NCBI RefSeq assembly: GCF_009758255.1
Contig: NZ_WSEN01000008.1
Location: forward strand, 310,001-374,000
Reading direction: 5' to 3'
Length of the DNA stretch: 64,000 nucleotides
From: Microbacterium sp. MAH-37
Lineage (GTDB): Bacteria; Actinomycetota; Actinomycetes; Actinomycetales; Microbacteriaceae
Of the stretch, positions 6,950-15,430 are shown piece by piece (the first letter of the stretch is position 1; each line of letters opens with the position of its first letter). Made by a program: the position numbers and the translations under genes. The notes beneath the pieces were generated by a model. The model had not been told where the DNA came from. It did no database searches and saw nothing but the letters and a program-made list of their open reading frames with translations.

Positions 6950-9634
6950 GTGACTTTCGACCTGGCGAGGATCGGCGACGGACTCGCGTTCGCCGCGGCC
7001 CTCGACGACCTGGGCGCAGCGCTCGACGCGAGCTCGGCCGTCGTCGTGAGCTCTCCGCCGGGCACAGGAAAGACCACGCTCGTCCCTCCCCTGCTCGCGT
7101 CCCGCACGGCGGGGCGGGTCATCGTCACGCAGCCGCGGCGGGTCGCCGCCCGCGCCGCTGCGCGACGACTCGCACAGCTCGACGGCTCGCCGCTCGGCAC
7201 CCGGGTCGGGTTCACGGTCCGCGGCGAGCGCTCCGTCAGCCGGGACACGCGGATCGAGTTCGTCACCGCCGGCGTGCTGCTGCGGCGGATGCTGGACGAC
7301 CCGGGCCTCGACGGCGTGGACGCGGTCGTCATCGACGAGGTGCACGAGCGCGCGCTCGAGACCGACCTCCTGATCGGGCTGCTCGGAGAAGTGCGCGAGC
7401 TCCGCGACGACCTGGCGCTGATCGCGATGTCGGCCACCCTCGACGCGGCGCGCATCGCCGAGGTGATCGGCGACCCGGCTCCCGTCCTGGAGCACACCGT
7501 ACCCGCCCACCCGCTCACCGAGCGCTGGGCACCGAGCCCGGTGCCGCGGCTGGACGAGCGCGGTGTCACACGCGGCTTCCTCGACCACGTCGCCCGCACC
7601 GCGGCATCCGGCGCGCGCGAACTCGCCACCGGCGACACCCTGGTCTTCGCGCCCGGCGCGTGGGAGGTCGCCGAGATCGCCCGGCGCCTGCGCGACGAGG
7701 CCCGCGGGTTCGACGTGCGCGAGCTGCACGGGCAGATCCCCGCCGCCGAGCAGGACGCCGTGATCCGCGGCCGTGCACCGGGCGCGGAGCCCCGCATCAT
7801 CGTGACCACTTCGCTGGCCGAGTCCTCCCTCACCGTGCCCGGCGTGCGCCTGGTCGTCGACAGCTGCCTGTCGCGCTTCCCGCAGCGCGACTCCGGCCGC
7901 GGGATGAGCGGGCTCGTCACCGCCGGCGCCGCACGGTCGTCCTGCGTGCAGCGCGCCGGACGTGCCACACGGCAGGGCCCCGGCGTCGTCATCCGCTGCG
8001 TCGACGAGCGCACCTACGCCGCGGCCCCGGCACGCCCCACTCCTGAGATCGCCACCGCCGACCTCGCGGATGCCGCGCTGCTGCTGGCCTGCTGGGGTGC
8101 GCCGGGCGGCACCGGGCTGAGGCTCCTTGACCCGCTGCCCTCCGACGCCCTGGGCGAGGCGCAGACCGTGCTGCACGACCTCGGCGCGACCGACGACGAC
8201 GGTCGCGCCACGACGGAGGGCCGCGCGCTCGCCCGCATCCCGGTCGATCCCCGGCTGGCACGCGCACTCATCGAGGGCACGGAACTGGTCGGCGCCGAGC
8301 TCGCCTCGGGCGTGGTCGCTCTGCTCGGCGGCGACATCCGCGTGCCCGATGCCGATGTGGCCGCAGCGATCGTCGCGCTGCGAGGCGGCCGCGGTCCGGA
8401 TGCCCGACGCTGGGCTGAGGAGGCCGAGCGTCTGCGGCGCTTCGCGCCGGCCTCCCGCGGCTCCGGTCGCAACGGACGCGGGTCCGCAGCCGAGACACCC
8501 GCAGCGAGTGAGACCGGAGCACCGGGGGCGCCGACCCTTCACAGTTCCGGTCGCAACGGACGCGGGTCCGCAGCCGAGACACCCGCAACGAGTGAGACCG
8601 GAGCACCGGGGGCAGGGCGGCGGGGCGGCGTCGACGATGCGGGGCTCGTGATCGGACTCGCGTTCCCCGGGCGCATCGCCCGGCGAGTCGAGCAGACCGC
8701 CGACGGCGCCGTGTTCCTGCTGGCGTCCGGCACCCGCGCGGGCGTGCGCGGGCCGCTCGCGGGCGCCGAGTGGCTGGCGGTCGCCGACGTCGCCCGCGCA
8801 TCCGGCAGGGCCGCCGCCGGCTCCGGGGCGCTCGTCCGCGCCGCCGCCGTCATCAGCGAGGAGCATGTCGAGCGCGCCGCCGACCACCTGATCACCGACC
8901 GCGTCGACGCGGAGTTCGTGAACGGCCGCGTCGCCGCCCGCCGCGAGCGCCGGGTCGGCGCGATCGTGCGCTCATCGGTCCCCGTGCGCGCGGCGGCCGA
9001 CGAGGGGCGCGCAGCGGTGGAGCGTGCCCTGCACCGCGACGGCCTCGGCGTGTTCACCTGGTCGGATGCCGCGGACCAGCTGCGCCGCCGCCTCGCCCTG
9101 CTGCACCGCGCCATCGGCTCCCCGTGGCCGGACATGTCGGATGCCGCCCTGGCCGACGCCCTCGACTCCTGGCTCAGTCCGGAGATCGACGCGCTCGCGA
9201 CGGGAACCCCGGCGGGCCGCATCGACCTGGCATCCGCTCTACGCCGGCTGTTGCCCTGGCCGGCCGCCGTGGACTTCGACGCCCTCGCGCCGGAACGACT
9301 CGAGGTGCCCAGCGGATCCCGCATCCGCATCGCGTACCCGCCCGCCGACGACCCGACCGCCAGACCGGTGGTCGCCGTGAAGCTCCAGGAGTGCTTCGGC
9401 TGGGCCGAGACGCCGCGTCTGGCCGGCGGCCGCGAGCCCGTGCTGTTCCACCTGCTCTCCCCCGCCGGACGGCCGCTCGCCGTCACCGACGACCTCGCGT
9501 CCTTCTGGTCGGGTCCGTACGCGCAGGTGCGCGCCGAGATGCGCGGCCGGTATCCGAAGCATCCGTGGCCCGAGGACCCGTGGGCCGCGGCGCCGACGCG
9601 CCACACGAAGAACCGCGCGGCTCGCGAGGGCTGA
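6950..9634 (+). CDS. hrpB: ATP-dependent RNA helicase HrpB
   Basis: About 894 residues from the GTG at 6950. DEAH helicase motifs: Walker A SSPPGTGKTT (Lys41), QPRRVAARA, DEVH within VVIDEVHERALETD (about 129-132), SAT within MSATLDA, and motif VI QRAGRATRQGPG. The HrpB C-terminal domain follows, with the terminal YPKHPWPEDPWAAAPTRHTK typical of the family. HrpB is a cytoplasmic helicase of poorly known RNA substrate. The start is uncertain: GTG 6950 has only a weak ribosome site, and an in-frame ATG at 6884 would place the start inside the palindrome. Oddity: residues about 504-560 are two copies of a 28-residue repeat encoded by dispersed palindromic DNA (see 8460-8604), absent from ordinary HrpB proteins. 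Confidence 0.9.
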   Translation: MTFDLARIGDGLAFAAALDDLGAALDASSAVVVSSPPGTGKTTLVPPLLASRTAGRVIVTQPRRVAARAAARRLAQLDGSPLGTRVGFTVRGERSVSRDTRIEFVTAGVLLRRMLDDPGLDGVDAVVIDEVHERALETDLLIGLLGEVRELRDDLALIAMSATLDAARIAEVIGDPAPVLEHTVPAHPLTERWAPSPVPRLDERGVTRGFLDHVARTAASGARELATGDTLVFAPGAWEVAEIARRLRDEARGFDVRELHGQIPAAEQDAVIRGRAPGAEPRIIVTTSLAESSLTVPGVRLVVDSCLSRFPQRDSGRGMSGLVTAGAARSSCVQRAGRATRQGPGVVIRCVDERTYAAAPARPTPEIATADLADAALLLACWGAPGGTGLRLLDPLPSDALGEAQTVLHDLGATDDDGRATTEGRALARIPVDPRLARALIEGTELVGAELASGVVALLGGDIRVPDADVAAAIVALRGGRGPDARRWAEEAERLRRFAPASRGSGRNGRGSAAETPAASETGAPGAPTLHSSGRNGRGSAAETPATSETGAPGAGRRGGVDDAGLVIGLAFPGRIARRVEQTADGAVFLLASGTRAGVRGPLAGAEWLAVADVARASGRAAAGSGALVRAAAVISEEHVERAADHLITDRVDAEFVNGRVAARRERRVGAIVRSSVPVRAAADEGRAAVERALHRDGLGVFTWSDAADQLRRRLALLHRAIGSPWPDMSDAALADALDSWLSPEIDALATGTPAGRIDLASALRRLLPWPAAVDFDALAPERLEVPSGSRIRIAYPPADDPTARPVVAVKLQECFGWAETPRLAGGREPVLFHLLSPAGRPLAVTDDLASFWSGPYAQVRAEMRGRYPKHPWPEDPWAAAPTRHTKNRAAREG
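8460..8520. repeat. 61-bp imperfect palindrome, family A, copy inside hrpB
   Basis: Begins GCTCCGGTCGCAAC and ends GAGTGAGACCGGAGC, with inner arms GCGGGT and ACCCGC; 18 of 24 arm positions pair. The same element recurs at 8544, 54164, 54251 and 63155. It is read in frame through hrpB. Confidence 0.85.
8544..8604. repeat. 61-bp imperfect palindrome, family A, second copy inside hrpB
   Basis: Nearly identical to the copy at 8460 and offset by exactly 84 bp (28 codons), so the pair forms a tandem 84-bp direct repeat that keeps the reading frame. It encodes SGRNGRGSAAETPA-type linker sequence. Confidence 0.85.
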
Positions 9635-9673
9635 CTCGAAGCCGGCTCCGAGGATGCCGCGAGAGGATGCACT

Positions 9674-10252
9674 GTGCCCTCCTCGTCCCCGAACCGATCG
9701 CGCCGCCGTCGCGGTGTCCTGCTCGGCGCGTTCACGATCTACCTCGTGCTGCTCGCGTGGGTCGTGCTGTGGAAGCTCGAGGTGCCGTGGATCGGCGAGG
9801 CGGCGGGGCTGGACAGACCGGTCAAGCTGGTCCCGTTCGTGGCGAGCGGGGACGCCGGCGCGAACTCCCCCGCAGAGATGACGATCAACCTCGTGCTCTT
9901 CATCCCCTTCGGGCTGTTCCTCGGAGCGCTCGCTCCGAAGTGGTCCTGGTGGCGGGCCGGTCTCGCCGCGCTCGTCGCCAGCCTCGCACTCGAGATCGTG
10001 CAGCAGCTCATCTCGACGGGCAGCTTCGACACCACCGACCTGATCGTCAACACCGCCGGCGCACTCCTCGGCTGGGGCGTGTACGTCCTCGTGCGCAGGG
10101 CGGCGGGCCCGCGCACGCCGGTCGTCATGTCCCGTCTCTGCATCACGGTCTCGGCCCTCACCCTCGTGGCCGTCGCGGTGTTCGTCGTCTCGCCGTTCCA
10201 TTACGGCCCGCAACGCGACGTCGTGGTCGAGCGCACGAGCCCGACCCCGTGA
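9674..10252 (+). CDS. VanZ-like family membrane protein
   Basis: 192 residues with about four membrane helices. The VanZ pattern is visible: LLAWVVLWKLEVPW, then INLVLFIPFGLFLGAL, EIVQQLISTGSFDTTDLIVN and GALLGWGVY. The acidic/polar DTTDLIVNTAGAL segment is the conserved family core. VanZ-like proteins are linked to low-level teicoplanin resistance in one enterococcal case, but most have no known role. The start is GTG 9674 behind GAGAGGATGCACT. It lies 39 bp after hrpB and is convergent with the MFS gene. Confidence 0.88.
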   Translation: MPSSSPNRSRRRRGVLLGAFTIYLVLLAWVVLWKLEVPWIGEAAGLDRPVKLVPFVASGDAGANSPAEMTINLVLFIPFGLFLGALAPKWSWWRAGLAALVASLALEIVQQLISTGSFDTTDLIVNTAGALLGWGVYVLVRRAAGPRTPVVMSRLCITVSALTLVAVAVFVVSPFHYGPQRDVVVERTSPTP

Positions 10253-10256
10253 GCAC

Positions 10257-11522
10257 TCACCGCGCGGGCGAGGCGCCGGCGGCGCGCGCCGGCTGCGGAG
10301 CCTCGTCCGGCAGGCGCTGGACCCTCGGAAGCCGCGAGACGAGCGCGACGACGAGCTGAGCGGCGAAGACCACGGCCGCCGCCACCAGGCACCAGTCGAG
10401 TCCGACGACCGCCGAGACCAGCGCCGCCAGCCCTGCACCGAGGGGACGTGCACCATAGGTCGACACGATCATCAGCGAGGACACCCGTCCCAGCAGCGGC
10501 AGAGGAGTGACGGCCTGACGCAGCGCCGTCGTCGAGATCGCCCACAGCACGGGACCGAACCCGAACAGGAAGAACGACACGAACACGATCGGGGAGGACG
10601 GGATCCAAAGAGTGGACATCAGGATGACCGCCGCCAGGAATCCGCAGATCGGCCCGACCATCATCAGACCGCCGAGCGGCAGCCTGTCCGACAGCCGGCG
10701 CACGGCGAAGGCGCTGAGCAGTCCTCCGGCGCCGGAGATGCCGAGTGCGATGCCCACGGTCGCAGGAGTCATCCCGACCCTGTCGATCGCGTGCACGACG
10801 AAGACCGCCTGCACGAGGAACCAGCCGATGTTGAAGATCATCGAGGTGAGGATCATCGGTCGCAGCAGCTCGTGCCGGAGCGCGAATCGGAGTCCCTCGT
10901 CCAGGCTGCGGAGCGCGGGCTCCCGTTGCGTCGGCGCCGGGCGACCGGGCAGGGCGAGCCGGGAGAGCAGGACGACGGCCGCACTGCACACGACCGTGGC
11001 CACGATGAACGCCGTGCTCGCCCCGGCGAGCGACACCAGTGCCCCGCCCAGCGCGGGCCCCGCGATGTAGGCGGTGCTCCGCCCCAGTTCGATCCAGCGG
11101 TTCGCATCGACCAGGCGCTCGCGGTCGACCACAGCCGGCACCGTCGCGGGAACAGCCACGCTGAACGCGACTGTGCCGATCGCCCCGATCAGCCCCAGGG
11201 CGAGGAGCGCCGGGAACGTGAGCGCGTCGACCAGAAGCAGCACGACGACGCACAGCAGGGTCAGCACCCGCAGCATCTCGGCCCCCAGCAGGAAGCGACG
11301 CGGAGAGAAGCGGTCGACCAGCAGCCCGAAAGGGATCGCCAGCAGCAGGAACGGCAGCGTCTGCGCCACCTGCAGCAGCGCGGTCTCCGTCGCTCCCGCA
11401 CCGAGGATCATCACCGCCGCGAGCGGGGCCGCCGCCAGCGCGAGCTGCTCGGCGGAGAGGGTGAGCGCGCTCGCCGACGACAGGCGGGTGAAGGCGGCGG
11501 GGAGAGACGAGCGGGTCGGCAT
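10257..11522 (-). CDS. MFS transporter (drug/siderophore-exporter-like, MFS_3 group)
   Basis: 421 residues and about 12 membrane helices. The loop between helices 2 and 3, GLLVDRFSPRRFLLGAEMLRV, matches the MFS motif A (G-x-x-x-D-R-x-x-R-R). The similar GGLMMVGP/LSDRLPLGG segment marks the second half. The overall pattern resembles EntS-like and macrolide-exporter-like permeases that export small molecules with proton exchange. Substrate unknown. It follows an ABC-2 exporter pair on the same strand after a 97-bp gap and may be its own unit. Confidence 0.87.
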   Translation of the reverse strand: MPTRSSLPAAFTRLSSASALTLSAEQLALAAAPLAAVMILGAGATETALLQVAQTLPFLLLAIPFGLLVDRFSPRRFLLGAEMLRVLTLLCVVVLLLVDALTFPALLALGLIGAIGTVAFSVAVPATVPAVVDRERLVDANRWIELGRSTAYIAGPALGGALVSLAGASTAFIVATVVCSAAVVLLSRLALPGRPAPTQREPALRSLDEGLRFALRHELLRPMILTSMIFNIGWFLVQAVFVVHAIDRVGMTPATVGIALGISGAGGLLSAFAVRRLSDRLPLGGLMMVGPICGFLAAVILMSTLWIPSSPIVFVSFFLFGFGPVLWAISTTALRQAVTPLPLLGRVSSLMIVSTYGARPLGAGLAALVSAVVGLDWCLVAAAVVFAAQLVVALVSRLPRVQRLPDEAPQPARAAGASPAR

Positions 11523-11619
11523 GCGTCGATTCCAGCAGCGGGGAGCGCCGGATGCTGGCGGAAATCAGACCTCACGCGCCGCCGGAGCGACCTGTCGCGG
11601 CGGCGCCTCCGTGCTTCCG

Positions 11620-12354
11620 CTACGGCGTCCGGCGGCGCAGCGTCAGCGGCGCGAGCACCAGGAACGCCACGGCGAACGCGACCACGATGAGCACGGGCTG
11701 CCAGACGTCCCATCCCTCGTCCCCTGCCGTCACCGCACCTGTCGCATCGATCGCATGGCTGAGCGGCAGCCAGTCCGAGATGGCGTAGAGGACGTCGGGC
11801 ATCTGGTCGCGGGGCATGAACAGCCCGCCCAGGATGATCTGGGGGAAGACCAGCACGGGCATGAACTGCACCGCCTGGAACTCGGTCTGCGCGAATGCGC
11901 TCGCCAGCAGGCCGAGGGCCGTGCCGAGAACGGCGTCGACCACCGCCACCAAGCCCAATTGCCAGAGCGGCCCGTCCACCGTCAGTCCGCACACGTACAC
12001 CGCGAACGCCACAGTGATCGCGGCCTGCAGCACCGCCATCAGGCCGAACGCCAGCGCGTAGCCGAGGATGAAGTCGGCCTTGCCGAGCGGCGTCGTCATG
12101 AGCCGTTCCAGCGTGCCCGACCGGCGTTCGCGCAGGGTCGTGATCGAGGTGATCAGGAACATCACGATGAACGGGAACAGCGCCAGGATCGCGCCACCGA
12201 ACTGGTCGAACACGCCATCCTGGTCGGTGAACAGCCAGGCGAACAGGCCGACCAGCAGGCTCGGCGCGACCAGCATCAGCGCGATCGAGCGCGGGTCGTG
12301 CCGCAGCTGCCCCAGCACGCGCCCGGCGGTCGCGAACATCCGGCGCGGGTTCAC
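11620..12354 (-). CDS. ABC-2 type transporter permease
   Basis: 244 residues with six membrane helices. FLITSITTLRERRSGTLERLMTTP is the conserved cytoplasmic segment of ABC-2 permeases after helix 2. The family segment LGGLFMPRDQMPDVLYAISDWLPLSHAIDA between helices 5 and 6 is also present. Start GTG 12354 overlaps the stop of the ATP-binding gene (GTGA), so translation is coupled. With that ATPase it forms a DrrAB-like exporter whose substrate is not evident. Confidence 0.9.
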   Translation of the reverse strand: MNPRRMFATAGRVLGQLRHDPRSIALMLVAPSLLVGLFAWLFTDQDGVFDQFGGAILALFPFIVMFLITSITTLRERRSGTLERLMTTPLGKADFILGYALAFGLMAVLQAAITVAFAVYVCGLTVDGPLWQLGLVAVVDAVLGTALGLLASAFAQTEFQAVQFMPVLVFPQIILGGLFMPRDQMPDVLYAISDWLPLSHAIDATGAVTAGDEGWDVWQPVLIVVAFAVAFLVLAPLTLRRRTP

Positions 12355-13112
12355 GACACGGCTCCCCGCTGCGAGCGCCTCGTCGGCGGATGCTCCTTCT
12401 CGTCCCGCGCGATGAGCGCGAGGAAGGCGTCCTCGGCATCCGGTTCGCCGGTGTCCTCCAGCAGCGCGGTGGGCGTGGTGTCGGCTATCAACCGGCCGTC
12501 GCGCATGAGCAGCAGCCGATCGCAGCGCCGCGCCTCGTCCATCACGTGGCTCGAGACGATCAGCGTGGTCCCGGCATCGGCGATCCGCCGGAACATGCCC
12601 CACAGCTCGCTGCGCAGTACCGGGTCCAGACCGACGGTGGGTTCGTCGAGCACCACCAGCTCGGGTCTGCCGAGCAGCGCCGCGCCCAGCGACACCCGGC
12701 CCGCCTGTCCGCCGCTGAGGTCCACCACCTGCTGCTTCGCGTGGTCGCGCAGACCGACCTCGTCGAGCACCCGGTCGACGTCGCCGTGCGGGGCGCCGAG
12801 GACGGAGGCGAAGTACTGCAGGTTCTGCCGCACGGTCAGGTCGCTGTACACCGCGGCGCCCTGCGTGCCGTACGCCACCCTGTCGCGCAGTGCGCGGGAA
12901 CCTGCCGGCTCGCCGAGCACGGTGACCGTGCCGCCCTTCACCTTCTGCACGCCTACGATCGCGCGCAGCAGCGTGGTCTTGCCGCATCCGCTCGGCCCGA
13001 GCAGTCCGGTGATCTCGCCGCGCGGGATCGTGACGTCGAGCCCGTCGAACACGGTGCGGCGCCCGCGCCGCACCGTCAGCGCGTCGACAGTCACCGCTGC
13101 AGCATCCGTCAT
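12351..13112 (-). CDS. ABC transporter ATP-binding protein (DrrA/CcmA-like)
   Basis: 253 residues. Walker A GLLGPSGCGKTT (about residues 37-48), signature LSGGQAGRVSLGAALLG, Walker B LVVLDEPTVGLDP and the switch His in IVSSHVMDEA are all intact. The single-nucleotide-domain form with an ABC-2 permease partner is the standard bacterial exporter of drugs, polyketides or polysaccharide. Residues 230-253 are a short charged tail. Transcribed first, immediately before the permease. Confidence 0.93.
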   Translation of the reverse strand: MTDAAAVTVDALTVRRGRRTVFDGLDVTIPRGEITGLLGPSGCGKTTLLRAIVGVQKVKGGTVTVLGEPAGSRALRDRVAYGTQGAAVYSDLTVRQNLQYFASVLGAPHGDVDRVLDEVGLRDHAKQQVVDLSGGQAGRVSLGAALLGRPELVVLDEPTVGLDPVLRSELWGMFRRIADAGTTLIVSSHVMDEARRCDRLLLMRDGRLIADTTPTALLEDTGEPDAEDAFLALIARDEKEHPPTRRSQRGAVS

Positions 13113-13149
13113 GGGTGAATTATCGACCCACCGGAGATGCGGCGGGGGC

Positions 13150-14646
13150 TCAACACTCGATGACGTTCACCGCGAGGCCGCCCTCGCTGGTCTCCTTGTA
13201 CTTCGTCGACATGTCGAGGCCGGTCTGGCGCATGGTCTCGACGACCGCGTCGAGCGACACGTAGTGGTGGCCGTCGCCCCGCAGCGCGAGCCGTGCGGCG
13301 GTGACCGCGGTGGATGCCGCGATCGCGTTGCGCTCGATGCACGGGATCTGCACCAGCCCGCCGATCGGATCGCAGGTGAGCCCCAGGTGATGCTCCATGG
13401 CGATCTCGGCGGCGTTCTCGATCTGGCGGACCGTGCCGCCCATGACGGCGGTCAGCCCGCCGGCGGCCATCGCGCACGCCGACCCGACCTCGGCCTGGCA
13501 CCCGCCCTCGGCACCCGAGATCGACGCGTTCGCCTTGAACAGCGAGCCGAGTGCGGTCGCGGTCAGCAGGAAACGACGGATGCCGCGGCGGCGGTTGGCC
13601 TCGGCGACCTCGTCCGGGTCCTCGATCGCGCCGACCGCGACCAGCGAGGCCTCTGCGCCGAACCCGAGCAGCGCGCTGCCGACCAGCTCTCCATAGGGAG
13701 TGACCGCGTTGCCCGCCCCGAGCCCGGAGTCGGCGAGGAACCGCCACCAGTACATCGCGACGGCCGGCAGGATGCCGGCCGCGCCGTTGGTCGGCGCGGT
13801 GACGACGCGGCCGCCCGCGGCGTTCTCCTCGTTCACGGCCAGCGCGAACGCGCCCAGCCACTCGCCCGGCACCTGCGCGTGTCCGTCGGACTCGGCTGCC
13901 TCGAGCTGCTCGCGGATGTCGGATGCCCGCCGCCTGACCTTGAGGATGCCGGGCAGTGTGCCGCCGTTGTGCAGGCCCGCATCGACACACGAGTACATCG
14001 CGTCCCAGATGGCGTCCAGCCCGGCCGCGACCTGCTCCTCGCTGCGCGTCGCCATCTCGTTGGCGCGGGCGATCTCGGCGATGGACAGCCCGTTCTCGTC
14101 GCACAGGGCGAGCAGCTCCTCGGCGCTGTCGTACGGGTACGGCTGCACCGCGGCCGAGACGCGCGCCTCCTCACCGTCGCGACGGATGAAGCCGCCGCCG
14201 ATCGAGTAGTAGGTCTGCTCGAGCACGGGCGCGCCGTCGGCGTCGAGCGCGTGCAGGGTCATCGCGTTGGGATGGCCGGGCAGGCGGGTGCGCGGCACGA
14301 ACGAGATGTCGTCCTTGGCGAACGGGATGCGTCGCTCTCCCGCGAGCAGCAGGTCGCGCCCCTCGGGCCACTCGGTCCAGAGCGCACGCACGTCATCCGG
14401 GTCGCAGGTCTCGGGGTGCAGGTCCTGCAGCCCCGCCAGCACGGCGTCCGGCGTCCCGTGGCCCAGTCCGGTCGCCCCCAGCGAGCCGAACAGCTCGCAC
14501 GTGACGCGCTCGACCTTCTCGAGCAGACCGCCGGCGCGCAGCCGTGCGGCGAAGTCGACTCCGGCCCTCATCGGCCCGACGGTATGGGAGCTCGAGGGTC
14601 CCACACCGATGGAGAACAGGTCGAAGGCCGAGACGTACGCAGTCAC
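13150..14646 (-). CDS. sdaA: L-serine ammonia-lyase, iron-sulfur type, single chain
   Basis: 498 residues, the size of the fused beta-plus-alpha form. The N-terminal SDH-beta domain shows [21 protein letters not shown]. The alpha domain carries [34 protein letters not shown] and [14 protein letters not shown], the Cys and Asn-rich patches that hold the [4Fe-4S] cluster where serine is dehydrated. The reaction is L-serine to pyruvate plus ammonia in the cytosol. The gene stands alone between the ABC exporter and a promoter region with a short palindrome (GTGACATATCAC, 14678-14689) 32 bp upstream of its start. Confidence 0.95.
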   Translation of the reverse strand: MTAYVSAFDLFSIGVGPSSSHTVGPMRAGVDFAARLRAGGLLEKVERVTCELFGSLGATGLGHGTPDAVLAGLQDLHPETCDPDDVRALWTEWPEGRDLLLAGERRIPFAKDDISFVPRTRLPGHPNAMTLHALDADGAPVLEQTYYSIGGGFIRRDGEEARVSAAVQPYPYDSAEELLALCDENGLSIAEIARANEMATRSEEQVAAGLDAIWDAMYSCVDAGLHNGGTLPGILKVRRRASDIREQLEAAESDGHAQVPGEWLGAFALAVNEENAAGGRVVTAPTNGAAGILPAVAMYWWRFLADSGLGAGNAVTPYGELVGSALLGFGAEASLVAVGAIEDPDEVAEANRRRGIRRFLLTATALGSLFKANASISGAEGGCQAEVGSACAMAAGGLTAVMGGTVRQIENAAEIAMEHHLGLTCDPIGGLVQIPCIERNAIAASTAVTAARLALRGDGHHYVSLDAVVETMRQTGLDMSTKYKETSEGGLAVNVIEC

Positions 14647-14971
14647 CCCTCAAGGCTACGCCGTTCGGAGGTGCAGTGTGACATATCACGAGCAGAATGC
14701 TCAACGAGCGTCGGGACCGGCGCGCCGATCGCCTTCCCCGGCTCGTCACCGGCGCACAACGCGAACGGCTCGGCGATGATCGGTCCCCGCGCGCCGCGGT
14801 TCCGCGCATCCCCCAGAGAATGTGGGGGTTTCGCCCGCTTCCCTTGACCACCGGATGCCGCGGGCGTTGACTCTCGACATCCGCCGGTGAGCCCACCGAC
14901 GGTTCTTCCACCGCGTGACTCTCCCCAGCGCGAAGTGCGTTCGTCGCACGCCGAACGACAGGAGTGTCGCC
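14647..14971. other. Divergent intergenic region, no gene seen
   Basis: 325 bp between sdaA and the membrane protein gene. No reading frame here looks coding. It holds a short palindrome GTGACATATCAC (14678-14689) near the sdaA start and a small hairpin, CCCCCA-7 nt-TGGGGG (14810-14828), of unknown role. A TTGACT hexamer at 14867 has no convincing -10 partner. Confidence 0.5.
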
Positions 14972-15424
14972 ATGAGAACCACCTACAAAGTGCTCGCCTA
15001 CACGATCCTCGTGCTGGTCGCCGTCCAGGCGTCCATGCACGCCTGGGCCTCGGCGGGCCTGGTCTCCTTCCTCGCCGGAGGAGGGACGATCGACTTCACC
15101 TCGGAGACGCCGCCTGCGGTGCCGGAGTTCCTCGGCATCATGGTGCACGGCATGAACGGCATGTACGTGATCCCGATCGTCGCGATCGTGCTGCTGATCG
15201 TGTCGTTCTTCGCGAAGATCCCGGGCGGCACGCGACGGGCCGCGATCGTGCTGGGGCTGGTCGCGCTGCAGGTCACGCTGGGCGTGCTGGCGCACTCGGT
15301 GAGCTTCCTCGCCCTGCTGCACGGAGCAAACGCCATCCTGCTCGCCTCGTTCGCGTTCTTCGCGGGCTGGCGGGTGTCGCACCCTGCGAAGACCCCGGCG
15401 GCACAGCAGCCGGCCATGGTCTGA
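14972..15424 (+). CDS. Four-helix membrane protein (DUF6220-like)
   Basis: 150 residues with four membrane helices and conserved-looking histidines next to the membrane (SMHAWAS, MVHGMNGMY, LAHSVSF, LLHGAN), a pattern that could bind heme or metal. ATG 14972 is chosen because ACAGGAGTGTCGCC precedes it, rather than an upstream GTG at 14915. It is six bases ahead of the multicopper oxidase gene, so the two are co-transcribed. The family name is from memory of the pattern; function unknown, but the neighbour suggests a redox or copper-linked role. Confidence 0.75.
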   Translation: MRTTYKVLAYTILVLVAVQASMHAWASAGLVSFLAGGGTIDFTSETPPAVPEFLGIMVHGMNGMYVIPIVAIVLLIVSFFAKIPGGTRRAAIVLGLVALQVTLGVLAHSVSFLALLHGANAILLASFAFFAGWRVSHPAKTPAAQQPAMV

Positions 15425-15430
15425 CCCGCG

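Noticed and set aside
5644..8013. Extended reading of the acid phosphatase up to 8013
   Set aside because: The part beyond 6855 is antisense to hrpB; a good ribosome site precedes ATG 6855.
11074..14847. Very long forward open frame (over 1200 codons) across MFS, ABC and serine dehydratase genes
   Set aside because: It is antisense to well-supported genes on the reverse strand; its product is Arg/Ser/His-rich low complexity with no family pattern, an effect of high GC.
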